DNA of 64,000 nucleotides from Raphanus sativus (Eukaryota; Streptophyta; Magnoliopsida; Brassicales; Brassicaceae): positions 11,408,001 to 11,472,000 of the forward strand of contig NC_079516.1 of assembly GCF_000801105.2 (NCBI RefSeq), read 5' to 3'. The notes beneath the pieces were generated by a model that worked only from the letters and a program-made list of their open reading frames with translations, was not told the DNA's origin and did no database searches. Position 1 is the first letter of the stretch; each line of letters opens with the position of its first letter. Of the stretch, positions 25,571 to 36,540 are shown one piece after another. The translations under genes and the position numbers were made by a program.

Positions 25571-26103
25571 TCAAACCCCTTAAACGTATAACTTTTCAAG
25601 CATGGAATTTCTTTTGGCTTTGTGTTGTATGAATGTGTGTGTTGAATTTAAAAATCTGATTATATATGTTGCGGTAGAAGATGGTGTGCTCTATTTAGCA
25701 AAAAAAAAAAAAGATGGTGTGCTCTATATATTTGGCAGGATGTCATTTGGTGTTTATTTAATTTTCAAACGTGCATTGATCATTATGATTTTAAATCAAT
25801 GTAAAAGTAATGTATTGGGCGATATTTGAAATAATAAGTGCAAGGATGGGCTTTTAAAATGTATTTTGGAGTATTGGGCCTCGGACAGTATCTTGTTTCT
25901 GTAGTATTGGGCCACGGAAAGTATATTTCTATATGGGTTTTAAAGCTTACGAAGAACACTAACGATTGAAACGGTGTCGTTTGCACACAAATCTGAGACG
26001 GAAACTCAAAAAAGAGTTGGGAGATTATAGCGGCGGAGGAGGAAGCCTACTGGGAGCAGAGCTTTTCCTTTGGACTCTTTGACGACGCCTGCGTCTCCGA
26101 TTG
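25571..26103. other. intergenic
   Basis: This is the 3' flank of PRX72 and upstream region of FOLT1. It contains short repeated phrases (GATGGTGTGCTCTATAT twice near 25680-25730, and GTATTGGGCC twice near 25870-25910). No gene is recognised. Confidence 0.45.
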
Positions 26104-27862
26104 ATGGTGGGGGCATGGGAGTGGGAAAATGCAACAGCGGGAGGCGTGGCAGGATTCGCAACAGTAGCTGCTATGCACCCTCTTGATGTTGTCCGTACTA
26201 GATTCCAAGGTCTCATTATTATTCTTTTTTTTTCTTTTTTTGGTTTGCACACCCCCTCTACCCCAAAAAGAAAAGATGATTATAGTTTGAAAAGTTGATT
26301 GGAACAGTGAACGACGGAAGAGGGCTAAGTGCTCTTCCGACTTACAAGAACACAGCTCACGCTCTCTTCACCATTGCCCGCCTCGAGGTTATGTTTCTCT
26401 CTCTCTATCCACTTTTTTGTTGTTTGTTTCTGAATTGAAGGGACATTTATTTATATGTAAAAAATGGTTTAGGGATTGAGAGGAGGACTTTATGCAGGTT
26501 TCTTCCCTGCTGTCATCGGTTCCACTCTTTCCTGGAGCTTATACTTCTTCTTGTCCGTCTCTTTCCCTTTTCCCTTCATCACTTACAAAACCTCTCTCTC
26601 TCTCTCTCTATCTAATAAAGGCTATCTCTAGTTATGGAAGAGCGAAACAGAGATACGCTAGAGGCAGGGACGATGACAAACTCACCCCTCCTCTTCACCT
26701 CGCTTCTGCTGCTGAAGCTGGTGCCTTGGTCTGCACTACTAACTCTCACACAATCTCAGCTCTATCTCTTTATCTCAACCTTATTATGATACTTTCTTTC
26801 AGGTCTGTTTCTGCACCAATCCTATTTGGCTTGTCAAGACTAGATTACAGCTTCAGACTCCTCTTCATCAAACCCCACCCTACTCCGGCCTTTTAGGTCT
26901 CTTCACCATTTCACTTTTCATTCCTTTCTTCTACTATTCTTTCTTCTCAATGTTTCCTCAATTTGCGCAGATGCCTTTAGAACCATTATCAAAGAGGAAG
27001 GACCCAGGGCCCTCTATAAGGGTATTCTCCCTGCTCTTCTTCTGGTTTGTCACTTTCCTTTCTTTTTTCATAAAACTACCATTACCAGATCCAATAGACT
27101 GAGTGATATACTAAATAGTTTTTTTTTTTTTTTTGGATGGGTCCATTTGATACTGATTTAGTTTCTTCAGCAGGTTTCTCATGGTGCTATTCAATTCACA
27201 GCGTACGAGGAACTCCGTAAACTCATTGTGGATTTCAAAGACAAGAGAAGAAATTCCGAATCCACTTCTGATAATTTATTGGTACAGAGTTCTTCTTCTT
27301 CAAAGCCTTCATTGTGATTCTTAGGCAATGTAGGACCAACTAATCCTTTTATTTTTTAATTATGGTAGAACTCGGCGGATTATGCTGCACTGGGCGGCTC
27401 CTCCAAAGTCGCAGCAGTTCTTCTTACATATCCATTTCAAGTTATTAGAGCACGATTACAGGTAAGTTGCTTCAACCTCTTGTTAACTCTACCAATATTT
27501 CATTTGAGGGGAGGAGGTGTGGCTGTCATAAACATTCCTCTTTTGTTTTTGTTCAGCAAAGACCTAGTACCAACGGAACCCCAAGATATATAGACAGCTT
27601 ACATGTCATGAGAGAAACCGCCAGGTCGGAGAAGAGCATATATCTAATTCTTATTGGTCTTTGATTGTATCTGAAAATACATATGTTATCTTTCTTTCTG
27701 GGATTTAAATAAAATCTTGTCCTCATGTGCAGATTCGAGGGTCTCAGAGGTTTCTACAGGGGACTAACAGCTAATCTATTGAAAAATGTGCCTGCTTCTT
27801 CCATCACTTTCATCGTCTACGAAAACGTTCTGAAATTGCTGAAACAACCTCCAACGAAATAG
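26104..27862 (+). CDS. FOLT1: Mitochondrial-carrier-family folate transporter of the chloroplast envelope
   Basis: Ten exons encode 309 residues: 26104..26209, 26308..26387, 26473..26552, 26632..26728, 26803..26896, 26971..27044, 27174..27281, 27369..27461, 27557..27624 and 27733..27862. All junctions keep frame. Three carrier repeats are visible, each with a Px[D/E]xx[K/R]x[K/R]-type signature: HPLDVVRTRFQ, TNPIWLVKTRLQ and TYPFQVIRARLQ. Matching RG/GLYAGFFP, ALYKGILP and GFYRGLTANL motifs follow each. The ortholog (At5g66380) carries folates into plastids. All six membrane segments appear complete. Lengths agree with the Arabidopsis protein. Confidence 0.93.
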
Positions 27863-28553
27863 GACCATCTTCTTCTTCTTCTTTTTCTTTTCCCTTGGGA
27901 TTGGGAATTACATTTTTGCTTTTTTTTTTTTCCTTTTACGGCTGGTTATCCATGAAACAGCTTTGTCTTGTCTTTTGCTCAATAAAAAGCTTTGGTTTCC
28001 TTTTCATCACACATCCCCCTCCTTTTCTTTTTCCATTGTTGCTCATGTTATCTCTCAACGTCCCTATGTTATTGTTATGCTGGAGTGAATTCTCCTCCAC
28101 TTTTCTTACGGTGGTGGTGGAAGTATTTTTAGTTCATGTGTTGCAGATGGAGCTTAAAGGAGGTGGTAAGTAACTATGTGAAATAATAACTCAGAGGGAC
28201 CTGATTCTCTGCGTTCAACACTGTTCTTGCACCACCTGATAAGGTCAGTATTAACACTACTACTAATCTGGCTTTGTAAACAGAAGCATAAGAACCAGCA
28301 CTCTGTAAAAACCATAGATAGATTGGTGAATCGGAATACGTCTAAACAAGAAGCCATTGTTGTCATGTAAAAAAAAAGTTTCATATATATTATTCGCTTT
28401 GTTTGCCTTTGATACAAAATCCACAGTAAATGATGTTTAACAACTTTTGAAACAAGAAAACAGTAAAACAACAAACGGAAAAACATGAAAAGAAAACAGA
28501 TAATGATAAAGACTCTTTTTTGGGGGCAGGCAGGCAGGTGGTTGGAATGGAGA
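27863..28553. other. intergenic, convergent FOLT1 and GMD1 3' ends
   Basis: The two genes end toward each other. The region contains a T-rich FOLT1 3' UTR and the GMD1 3' UTR. ORFs here are short and without recognisable domains. Confidence 0.5.
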
Positions 28554-29630
28554 TTAAGGTTGCTGCTTAGCGTCAATGTAACCAGCATCGACGAGCACTT
28601 TCTCCCTTTTAGCCATCTCCAGATCTTCATCCACCATCATCTTCACCAGCTGCTCAAACCCAACTTTGGGCTTCCACTTCAACACCTCCTTTGCCTTGCT
28701 CGCATCTCCTTTGAGGTTGTCAACCTCCGTTGGCCTGAAGTACCTCTTGTCTATCTCCACGTGGTCTTTCCAGTTGAGGCCTAGGTACCCGAAGGACACG
28801 TTAAGAAACTCCTCGACGGTGTGTGACTCCTCAGTTGCCACAACGTAGTCATCTGGTTTCTCCTGCTGCAGCATCAGCCACATTGCCTCCACGTAGTCCC
28901 CTGCGAACCCCCAGTCTCTCGACGCCTGTATGTTTCCCAGGAAGAGCTTTGTCTGCAGCCCGACCTTGATCCTCCCCAAGGCCCTTGTTATTTTCCTTGT
29001 CACGAAGTTCTCGCCTCGGCGGGGTGACTCGTGGTTGAAAAGGATCCCGTTGCAGGCGTAGAGGCCGTATGCTTCTCTGTAATTGACGGTGTACCAGTGA
29101 GCGGCGACTTTGGAGGCAGCATAGGGAGATCTGGGGTGAAACGGAGTGGTCTCAGATTGGGGAGGAGGAGTAGAGCCGAACATCTCAGAGGATCCGGCCT
29201 GGTAGTACTTGATAGTGCGGGCATTGTCAGCCATGTGAGACCTGACAGCCTCGAGGAGGCGGAGAGATCCAGTAGCGACGACATCAGCAGTGTAGTCAGG
29301 GATCTCGAAGGAGACAGCAACGTGGGACTGAGCAGCAAGGTTGTAGACCTCGTCAGGCTTGATAACGTCGAGCCAACGGCGGAGGGAGGAGGCATCAGAG
29401 AGATCAGCGTAGTGGAGCTTCATCAGAGCTTTGTTGGCATTGTGTGGATCCACGTAGATGTGGTTGATTCTCTGCGTGTTGTAGTTTGAGGATCGTCGAA
29501 TCAGGCCGTGGACTTGGTAGCCTTTTCCGAGCAGGAACTCCGTCAGGTATGATCCGTCCTGCCCGGTGATCCCGGTGACCAATGCAACCTTCCTCGCAGT
29601 GTGAGAACCGTTGCCATTAGGAGTGGCCAT
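28554..29630 (-). CDS. GMD1: GDP-D-mannose 4,6-dehydratase
   Basis: A single exon encodes 358 residues. It is a short-chain dehydrogenase fold: the NADP-binding loop [10 protein letters not shown] near residue 20, Ser/Glu of the active site in [10 protein letters not shown], and the catalytic YxxxK in [10 protein letters not shown]. The GDP-sugar binding region includes [16 protein letters not shown]. The enzyme makes GDP-4-keto-6-deoxymannose, the first step to GDP-L-fucose used for cell-wall xyloglucan and glycoproteins. The start at 29630 (MATPNGNGS) matches the family. The longer in-frame extension upstream is basic and lies in the UTR. The Arabidopsis counterpart is At5g66280; GMD2/MUR1 is the paralogue. 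Intronless structure is normal for this gene. Confidence 0.95.
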   Translation of the reverse strand: MATPNGNGSHTARKVALVTGITGQDGSYLTEFLLGKGYQVHGLIRRSSNYNTQRINHIYVDPHNANKALMKLHYADLSDASSLRRWLDVIKPDEVYNLAAQSHVAVSFEIPDYTADVVATGSLRLLEAVRSHMADNARTIKYYQAGSSEMFGSTPPPQSETTPFHPRSPYAASKVAAHWYTVNYREAYGLYACNGILFNHESPRRGENFVTRKITRALGRIKVGLQTKLFLGNIQASRDWGFAGDYVEAMWLMLQQEKPDDYVVATEESHTVEEFLNVSFGYLGLNWKDHVEIDKRYFRPTEVDNLKGDASKAKEVLKWKPKVGFEQLVKMMVDEDLEMAKREKVLVDAGYIDAKQQP

Positions 29631-29998
29631 TACTTCGGATCTGGACACTTTTGTCTTCAGATGGGATCGGAAGAAATGTGAGAGAGAGGTGAGGTGCACG
29701 ACGCGCCTTTGTGTTTTGATTTTTTTAAGCTTCAACGGGGGTTCTATTACTTATAGAGTGCCATGTGAAGATGTGAGAGAGAGATAACAAAGCGGGTTAA
29801 TTTGGTAAATTCGTAGGTGAATATGTAAGGCTACGTAAAGTTGTACTTGTTTGGCAGATCGCCGGCAAGCGTTGACTAATTACGATTAGTTTTATGATTT
29901 GTATTTTACAGTTTTGAGTTGACAAGTGTACAAGTATAAGCGAAGAAAAGTGAATAGCATAACGATCATCAATTCAAATTCTGCAGTCATGGATCATC
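29631..29998. other. intergenic: GMD1 promoter region
   Basis: AT-rich sequence between the GMD1 start and the Cassandra element. Nothing specific is recognised. Confidence 0.45.
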
Positions 29999-30095
29999 GT
30001 TAATATAACATCCCGAGTTGTGATATGTGTAAAGTCTTAAGAGGATTGATTTGGTTATCTATGTCACCAAAGTTGACTTACTTTTTCCGTCACAC

Positions 30096-30172
30096 ATCAG
30101 TTTAGAACTCCAGAGTTAAGCGTACTTGAGCTGGAGTAGTGAAAGGATGAGTGACCTATCGAGAAGTGATTC
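30096..30172 (+). repeat. 5S rRNA-like segment in the 5' LTR
   Basis: The text ATCAG..TTAGAACTCCAGAGTTAAGCG, then CTTGAG..GGAGTAGT, GGATGAGTGACC and GAGAAGT lines up with the 3' two thirds of plant 5S rRNA, including the internal promoter (A box, intermediate element, C box). It is not a functional 5S gene. Confidence 0.75.
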
Positions 30173-30549
30173 GCGATACCGTGTAAGTGAGGTCAAAACA
30201 CGGAGAAAGGTCGTGTGGTGATTGCAGGGGCAATAAACGATGATTTCGAGCCTTTGGAAAATTAACGACCGTCCGTCGGATGGGATGGGGCCCACGGGCC
30301 GAGAGAGCGGACGTGGGTGGCCTATTAGCCGTGGGCGGTCGGGGCGTTACAAGTGGTATCAGAGCTGGTTAGTCGTCTCAGTTCTGACCTGAGAGGTGTC
30401 TTGAAACTTGTCGTGGGGCGCAACGAGGACGTTGCGTTCTTTGAGAGGGGATGAATTGTAACATCCCGAATTGTGATATGTGTAAAGGCTTTAAGAGAAT
30501 TGATTTGGCTATTTATGTCACCAAAGTTGACTTACCTTTTCCGTCACAC

Positions 30550-30627
30550 ATCAGTTTAGAACTTCAGAGTTAAGCGTGCTTGAGCTGGAGTAGTGAAAGG
30601 ATGGGTGACCTATCGGGAAGTGATTCG
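30550..30627 (+). repeat. 5S rRNA-like segment in the 3' LTR
   Basis: Second copy, slightly closer to genuine 5S rRNA than the first: GTTAAGCGTGCTTGAG, GGATGGGTGACC and GGGAAGT are preserved, including the C box of the RNA polymerase III promoter. Confidence 0.75.
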
Positions 30628-30805
30628 CGATACCGTGTAAGTGAGGTCAAAGCACGGGGAAATGTCGTGTGGTGATTGCAGGGGCAGTAAACGATGATTT
30701 CGAGTCTTTGGAAAATTAACGACCGACCGTCGGATGAGATGGGGCCTACGGGCCGAGAGAGCGGACGTGGGTGGCCCATTAGCCGTGGACGATCGGGGCG
30801 TTACA

Positions 30806-31076
30806 CTTAATTTGATGAATTCTTAGTGGGCCTCGTTTAATGCAAAAGGAGACCCTTACCTACGAGTGTATTGATATGGGCTTTACAGTGCCAGTTTTGT
30901 AAACGAAAGATAAAGCGATCACAGTTGCCATGTAACTAATGGGCTAGAAGCTGTATTTTGTAATAATAACCACAATTTCTGAAAAAAACTAATCTGTTCA
31001 TTCCTTTACGATTTGATCCTTACTTTCCCTTTCTTTTTTTTCCTCTTATAGCTCGATTTGACAAATTCATTTGGAT
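30806..31076. other. intergenic: LPP epsilon promoter region
   Basis: Short AT-rich spacer between the Cassandra element and the phosphatase gene. No motif is marked with confidence. Confidence 0.4.
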
Positions 31077-32168
31077 ATGGCAGCAGCAGCGATATCTATT
31101 TCTCCCTTCCACAGACCCACCTGCAGTTTCAATTTGGGTCCTTCCTCTGCTCCCGCTCCCGCTCGAAATCGAAGTTGGAGTTCAATCTTCCCTTTCAATC
31201 GGAGGAGATTCTGCTCCCCTAATAAAACTATGGCCGATTTAGTCAAGACCCACGCTTGGAGAGACGGTGACGGCGAAGAACGGTTTCAGGCGTTGGAGCA
31301 AGAGGCCTTTATGAATAATCCGTCCAACGATTTGGTCTCAGGGATCAACGCCGTCGCTAATCGTCTGGTTTGTATTCGAATTCTCTGACGTGACGCACAC
31401 AATCTGTTTGATGTAATGCTATACCCCCAATGAAATATAAACTTTTTCCTTTTTTTTTCTTTTACTGTAAAATGACAGAGCAAATGGGTTGTCGCTGCTC
31501 TGTTTGGGTCGGTTCTGCTTCTACGACATGATGGTGCAGCCTTGTGGGCTGTCATTGGCTCCGTTTCCAATTCCGCACTTTCCGTAGCTCTCAAGCGCAT
31601 CCTTAACCAAGAGAGACCTGTTGCAACACTTCGTTCTGACCCTGGCATGCCTTCTTCTCATGCTCAATCCATTTCTTTCATCTCTGCCTTTACCCTCTTC
31701 TCTCGTAATATAACTAACTACTCTCACCCTCTCTTTCTACTTGCATCATTTGCTCATCTCTCACTATTATTTTCCCCCAGTCATTGAGTGGCTTGGAACC
31801 AATGAACTCTCTCTTTTCCTCACCACCCTCATCCTCGTTTTGGCTTCTTACTTTGTAAGTTTTCATATCTAACCATATAAAACGAAATCATTCCCTTACA
31901 TAATAACTGGTCATGATTTTTTTATTTTATTTTTATGCAGACATGGTTAAGGGTTTCCCAGAAGCTTCACACGCCCAGTCAAGTGGTGGTAGGTGCAATC
32001 GTGGGCTCTCTTTACTCCACCTTGTGGTACATTACCTGGAACTCACTTGTTCTCCAAGCTTTTGCCTCATCATTCTCCGTACAAATAGCTGTCTTTACAG
32101 CTGCTGCTGCGTCTGCTCTAGGTTTTGCAGTTTATGTGCTACTTAACTGGTTCAAAAATGACAGATAG
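31077..32168 (+). CDS. LPPE2: Plastid lipid phosphate phosphatase epsilon (PAP2 family)
   Basis: Four exons (31077..31367, 31479..31704, 31781..31854, 31941..32168) give 272 residues. The first ~60 residues are Ser/Pro/Arg-rich, as in a transit peptide. The PAP2 catalytic motifs are KRILNQERP (C1, K-x6-RP), PGMPSSHAQ (C2, general acid His) and RVSQKLHTPSQVVVG (C3, nucleophile His). Several membrane segments surround them, such as WVVAALFGSVLLL and FLTTLILVLASYF. The enzyme dephosphorylates phosphatidic acid to diacylglycerol in the plastid, feeding galactolipid synthesis. The Arabidopsis gene is At5g66450 (LPPe2), with LPPe1 on chromosome 3. Assignment to e2 rests mainly on neighbouring genes. 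Confidence 0.9.
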
Positions 32169-32580
32169 ACAAACAAAATATAGTTAGAGGGTTGGATTGT
32201 AAAACTATTCCTTTTGTTTCCCATTTCACTCAATACTGTTTGAGCTGTATAGCAATCAATATTATTATTACCACACTTGTATTCTGTTTCTTGACACAAA
32301 ACAGTAACTTTTTAAGTATAGTATACAGTGTTTAAGATGACAACTAAAGCGTGAAAACTAAAGAGTATTTTCCATACATACATATCCATTAGAAGCAGTG
32401 CTGTATTTGAGCATGTGAAAGCCGAAGGTCAGCCTCAATGCGAGAAATGTCTGATCCAACAAATTTTATTATAGAAAACAATCAGAAGAAAAGGTTCCAA
32501 CTTTTCTTTTTCTTTCATGTTACAAGAAAACTTTATTGGAGAAGCAGGAAATGAATTTCTGGTCTTCGTAAAGAGTAGTC
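32169..32580. other. intergenic, convergent 3' ends
   Basis: 3' UTRs of the phosphatase gene and of GAMMA CA3. Nothing else was seen. Confidence 0.45.
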
Positions 32581-33728
32581 TCAAGCTGCTTTGGGTAGTA
32601 GATCACTGAGTAGTGAATCATATTCTGCATCCCGTGCGTTCTTCTTGTAAAGGAGCTTCTTGAAATCAGTGTCGTCCAAGTTCTTTGAGTTTTGTGCAGC
32701 GTGAACTTGAGCTAAGTTGGAATAATCCGCAGCCGAAGTAGAGAAGAAGGCCCTTTCTTCTTCAGTCACCTTCCTCAGAAATCTAGCTGGATTCCCTCCC
32801 CAAACCTGTGTTTAAGAGAGATTCGAAACAGGAGTACTGAGAGTATGAGACTTTTTTTTTACCACGCAGCAAACAGCAGAGTTGAGATTAAAAAAAACCT
32901 CGCCGGAGGGAATTCGAGTGTTCTGCCTGACAAGAGCACCAGACTCAACGATGGCATGCTTCTCAACATGAGCGCCATCCAAGACGGTTGCACTAGCACC
33001 AATGTAAGACTCGTCTTCGAGAGTGCAGCCATGTAAAACAGCACTGTTACCAATAGTGACATAGTCACCAATGAGAGTAGGCAAGACCTTGCCGTTTAAG
33101 TTGGACTTGGCAACGTGGACAAGGGAGTTGTCTTGGATATTGGTCCCAGCTCCGACAGTGATGGTGTTAGCATCTCCTCGCAAGACACATCCATACCAAA
33201 TGGAAGAGGCAGGTCCGAGATGGACATTGCCAATGAGAGAAGCGCTAGGAGCAACGAAAGCGTCCTTATCGACGATAGGGGCCTTGTCAAAAACATTCAT
33301 AAGGGTGCGGTGCCTGGAGACTGGAAACAAACAAGGAGTTAAAAGCCAAGGCACAAAGCTTCAACTGAATGCAGTATCAAAGCTTAAGCCTAGGATTACA
33401 AATAAAAGTAACCAACCAAAGTAACACAATAACCGTCACTACTACATTGGATTTGGTTTTAAGGTTTGTAATCAACATTAGAGAAAACTCGGATCTTATT
33501 AAAAAAAAAAAACGAATCAAATGACCAAATGTAGAACTATGACCTGATTCCAGAGTAAAAAAAATCAAAACACTCCAAAGGATTCGAGTGGAAAGATCCA
33601 GAAAAAGACGTACGCTGCTCATGGAAGTGATTTTTGCCTTGGAGGCGACAACCGAGACGATCAAGGGCTTGACCAGTTTCCCGGATCCAGAATCCTACGC
33701 TGTACAATGCTCTCCCCATACTTGCCAT
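32581..33728 (-). CDS. GAMMACA3: Gamma-type carbonic-anhydrase-like subunit 3 of mitochondrial complex I
   Basis: Three exons on the minus strand (33728..33614, 33320..32899, 32805..32581) give 253 residues. The N-terminus (MASMGRALYSVGFWIRETGQALDRLG) is the amphipathic mitochondrial part of the gamma-CA family. The middle is a left-handed beta-helix of hexapeptide repeats (ASLIGNVHLG, SSIWYGCVLRGD, TNIQDNSLVH, GNSAVLHGCTL, GASATVLDG). The C-terminus is an alpha-helix with WGGNPARFLRKVTEEE. The protein is a subunit of the matrix-facing carbonic anhydrase domain of plant complex I. The Arabidopsis gene is At5g66510. The shift of an acceptor in the last intron would add or remove residues at the E/VWGG join, but GT-AG placement supports this reading. 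Confidence 0.92.
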
Positions 33729-34412
33729 CGATGATTTTGAGGGTTTTCGCCGGAGAGGAACTTATGAGGAGGAGGATTAGTCTTTTCACGGTTTCCTCCT
33801 TGGTTTAGTCCTCAAAATACCGGTTAGTAGCCGGTTTCCGTTACTTTTTTTTTCCAATGTGTATACCGACCAACTATGGTAATATCAGTTATATCACTTC
33901 AAGTAAGACAACTATGCTAATACACTGTTATTTATTGCGAAAAGTGCGGACTCTCACTCCTTTACATGTTGCATTAACTAGTCACAGGGACAATTTGGCT
34001 ATTATTACCCTATTGGGTTTTAGTGAACACTAAACCGGGAACAACCTTGAAGAATCTTTTCAGAGATGGCAAATCCACTTGTGGCAACTGCTGTGCTGGG
34101 TGATATTTTGACATACCTTTTATTGCTTCAAATAGATAGGGACAATAATTTTACAAAGGTTAAAGAGTACAAACTTGTTTTCAACTGATGTCGAGAAAGC
34201 TGTGCTTCTTGCTGTCTCGCCTCCTCTAGCTTCCCATCCCCAATCTGACACTTCACATATATGACAAGCAAAGATCATTTTTAGTCTTTTTATATATGCC
34301 TGGTGTAAAGGCTTACTGACATACATACCTTTGCGTTTTCCATTATCAGACTGCTATTCATTAGGGGCATCAAGACAGAGGCAAAAATGCAGTTAATCAA
34401 ATGAAAAAAAAA
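33729..34412. other. intergenic
   Basis: The GAMMA CA3 promoter side, then AT-rich DNA up to the tRNA-Asn gene. No gene was recognised. Confidence 0.45.
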
Positions 34413-34436
34413 CGCTAGAGGGAGGGGTCGAACCTC

Positions 34437-34469
<33 letters not shown>

Positions 34470-34486
34470 AACTGAGCTACTCCAGC
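34413..34486 (-). tRNA. tRNA-Asn (anticodon GUU)
   Basis: On the minus strand a 74-base sequence folds as a cloverleaf. The D-arm box is TAGCTCAGTTGGTTAGAGC, the anticodon loop CTGTTAA, and the T-arm box GGTTCGACCCC. The acceptor stem pairs GCTGGAG with CTCTAGC (including one G-T pair). The internal A and B boxes of the RNA polymerase III promoter are intact. No intron. Confidence 0.95.
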
Positions 34487-35065
34487 TTCTTGAAATACTA
34501 TGTTTTGATAATGTTAATTTATGTTATTAAGCCTTAACTCTTTACATCAAGCTACTCCTGTTGCGTATGGTAGGCTATAACTGAAATTACCATAGTCGGT
34601 ATCCACCAAGCTTATTTAGTTATAAAACTCTTTGTATAAGCACGTGACTTCGATTGAATCGTTGGAATTTTACTAGGCATGTTATTTTTCTACGTCATAC
34701 TACTTACGGATTTTAGGCTGCTCGATACAGTGATTTGAATGAAAATGATGAGTTAGTTAAAAGCCCCAACACAAACAAGTTTTATTAAAGAAATTTAACA
34801 ATTGGAATTTTCTATATTCTGAAAAAGGTAACCGTAAGAAAATTGTTAAAAGAATACATTGCACTCAAGACTTTCACTAATATAAAAGTTAACGTCGCAA
34901 GAAAAATGGGAAATTAGATTAAAAAGTAATATTAGAGGTTTCATCTAAATTTCCAATTTGTTAAATTCAATGGCACGTTATTAAGTATATATTGTATGTA
35001 CATGATCTTTTTGGTTAGATAGCTCTTATTATAATTCAAACTAAGAGAAACAAAACAAAAAAATA
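34487..35065. other. intergenic
   Basis: AT-rich spacer between tRNA-Asn and the orphan ORF. Nothing was recognised. Confidence 0.4.
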
Positions 35066-35488
35066 ATGTGGTCGCGATCAAAAAGTGAAGCTGCCAAGAG
35101 ATTTGCTCCTATATTGGAGAAAGAGACAGCAAACACAAGTGACATGGAATGGCTTCGTTACACAGGGACAATATACCAAATCACAACGTTGATTACTGGG
35201 TTTGAGCTTACCAATGAACAGGCCGAAGAGCTGAAAAAAAACATGTCGGAAGAAACCTACAGCCAACTAAACTGTAATTCTGTGTGTCAACTCAAAGCAT
35301 TGAACGTGAGAACAGATCAGTGGTGCACCATAACCCTTATTGGGAAATCAGGAAATAGGTTGATTTTGGATTGGACCCATTCCACCGACTGTGAAGTTGG
35401 GAAGACGTTTGACTTTGATTTTAGTAACAGCTTTTGGAAGGATGATGATCACACCGGATGTGATAGAGTCTTCTATGCAACAAGATAG
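35066..35488 (+). CDS. unrecognised 140-residue protein
   Basis: A single ATG-initiated frame encodes 140 residues, a long clean ORF in AT-rich DNA. It is soluble, rather acidic toward the end (FWKDDDHTGCD), with five Cys residues (NCNSVCQL, WCTITL, DCEVGK, GCDRVF), and no signal peptide or membrane helix. The C-terminal half looks like a beta-rich domain (WCTITLIGKSGNRLILDW). I do not recognise the family or an Arabidopsis match at this position. It could be a lineage-restricted gene, one exon of something larger, or a retained fragment. The composition is unlike a chance ORF. Confidence 0.55.
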   Translation: MWSRSKSEAAKRFAPILEKETANTSDMEWLRYTGTIYQITTLITGFELTNEQAEELKKNMSEETYSQLNCNSVCQLKALNVRTDQWCTITLIGKSGNRLILDWTHSTDCEVGKTFDFDFSNSFWKDDDHTGCDRVFYATR

Positions 35489-36219
35489 TCTACTAACTAG
35501 AAGCATCAACCATACCACCATTACTTAGCTTGGTTGCTAGCTATGAAAAGATAATACTATTTCTTCTGTTTTATTTATCTAAAGGATAAACATATGCTAA
35601 TTATAATATATGTTTTTATTTTATTTCATATATGGATAAACAATATATATGTTCTTTTAAGGATTTATTTTCCAGATTAATTAGAAGAGGTTGTTGGATA
35701 TTGAGTTTTGTGGAAGTTTTGTAGGATAAAAGCACATTAGATATACCATAATTAAATAACACAAAAATTCTGTGAAAGGCATGTTTCCATCATATATATG
35801 GTCGAGGAGGCTAAATCACCAATTCGAACAAAATTCTTGAAACCGTTCTTATTTTTTGGACAACAAATATTTCTGAGATGAGCAATAAATAACTGTTGTT
35901 TTTATCCAATCTCTTCAGCGGGTATTAGCAAAACGCTTTACTTCCTCTTCCTGGCCGCAACCTTGACACCAAAGAGACTTGCATATTAATCTGCTCGACC
36001 AATAGCTTGTCAAAAGAAGATTTAGAGCTGTGCTGCTTCAACTTGGCGAAGAGATGCAACCCGAGCCACCTCTGATATCGAATTTTGCACTAGGAAAACC
36101 GGTGGTTCACAGGTTCAGTCACTTAAGCTTCTCAAGGGCTTCCAACCCCAAGGGCCATATATTAAACATCCGAAGGTAGCAAACCCTTTGGCTCGTTTTT
36201 ATTAGCGCTTTAGCTCAAA
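35489..36219. other. intergenic
   Basis: AT-rich region between the orphan ORF and tRNA-Ile. The segment from about 35930 to 36180 is richer in GC and has short protein-like pieces but no ORF. No assignment. Confidence 0.4.
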
Positions 36220-36293
36220 GGCCCATTAGCTCAGTTGGTTAGAGCGTCGTGCTAATAACGCGAAGGTCGCAGGTTCGAAACCTGCATGGGCCA
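36220..36293 (+). tRNA. tRNA-Ile (anticodon AAU)
   Basis: A 74-base cloverleaf: acceptor stem GGCCCAT paired with ATGGGCC, A box TAGCTCAGTTGGTTAGAGC, anticodon loop CTAATAA (AAU, Ile), B box GGTTCGAAACC, followed by a T-run terminator (TTTTTTTT). It sits only 247 bp before the PSBO1 start codon on the same strand. Confidence 0.96.
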
Positions 36294-36376
36294 TTTTTTT
36301 TTGAAATATCAGCAACAAATGTACATGTCAGCATCACCGAGTGAGACCGTATCCATATCTCCACTTAGCATTAGGA

Positions 36377-36447
36377 CACGTGGCAAAAGAAGAAACCAGT
36401 CACTGCGATTCCCACAAAACAAAACCAATGAAAATTCTCGCCTTATC
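36377..36447 (+). promoter_or_regulatory. PSBO1 promoter: G-box and I-box
   Basis: A G-box core CACGTGGC lies at 36377..36384, a CCAAT at about 36425, and an I-box (GATAAGG read on the minus strand) at 36441..36447, all between tRNA-Ile and the PSBO1 ATG (36541). The G-box/I-box pair is common in light-regulated photosynthesis genes. Function is inferred. Confidence 0.55.
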
Positions 36448-36540
36448 CCAATCTTATCGATTGTTACTCTTTTAGTCATCTTCCTCTGCTTCACCGATCA
36501 GGACAACCCATTAACATTAGTTTTGAGAGACTTTGTGGCC

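Larger units (their letters stand above)
30004..30805 (+). mobile_element. Cassandra-type TRIM retrotransposon with 5S rRNA-like LTRs
   Basis: Two direct repeats flank a 105-bp centre. The 5' LTR (30004..30351) begins TATAACATCCCGA, the 3' LTR (30457..30805) TGTAACATCCCGA, and both end GGGGCGTTACA. Right after the 5' LTR, at 30354..30365, is TGGTATCAGAGC, the standard primer-binding site for initiator tRNA-Met. A purine-rich GAGAGGGGATGAA lies just before the 3' LTR. There is no coding capacity. The 5-bp flanks are near matches (GTTAA at 29999..30003, CTTAA at 30806..30810). Each LTR carries a segment resembling 5S rRNA, which is the hallmark of the Cassandra family. The LTRs differ at a dozen or so sites, so this copy is older than the LINE and gypsy elements. 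Confidence 0.88.

Noticed and set aside
29631..29735. Extended GMD1 N-terminus
   Set aside because: The frame is open upstream, but the residues are basic and not shared with the enzyme family.
30096..30627. Genuine 5S rRNA genes
   Set aside because: Only part of the 5S sequence is present, with many changes, and it is embedded in paired LTRs with a primer-binding site.
36286..36540. N-terminal extension of PSBO1 from an in-frame ATG at 36286
   Set aside because: It starts inside the tRNA-Ile gene and would precede the known transit peptide. The start at 36541 matches PsbO proteins in length and sequence.
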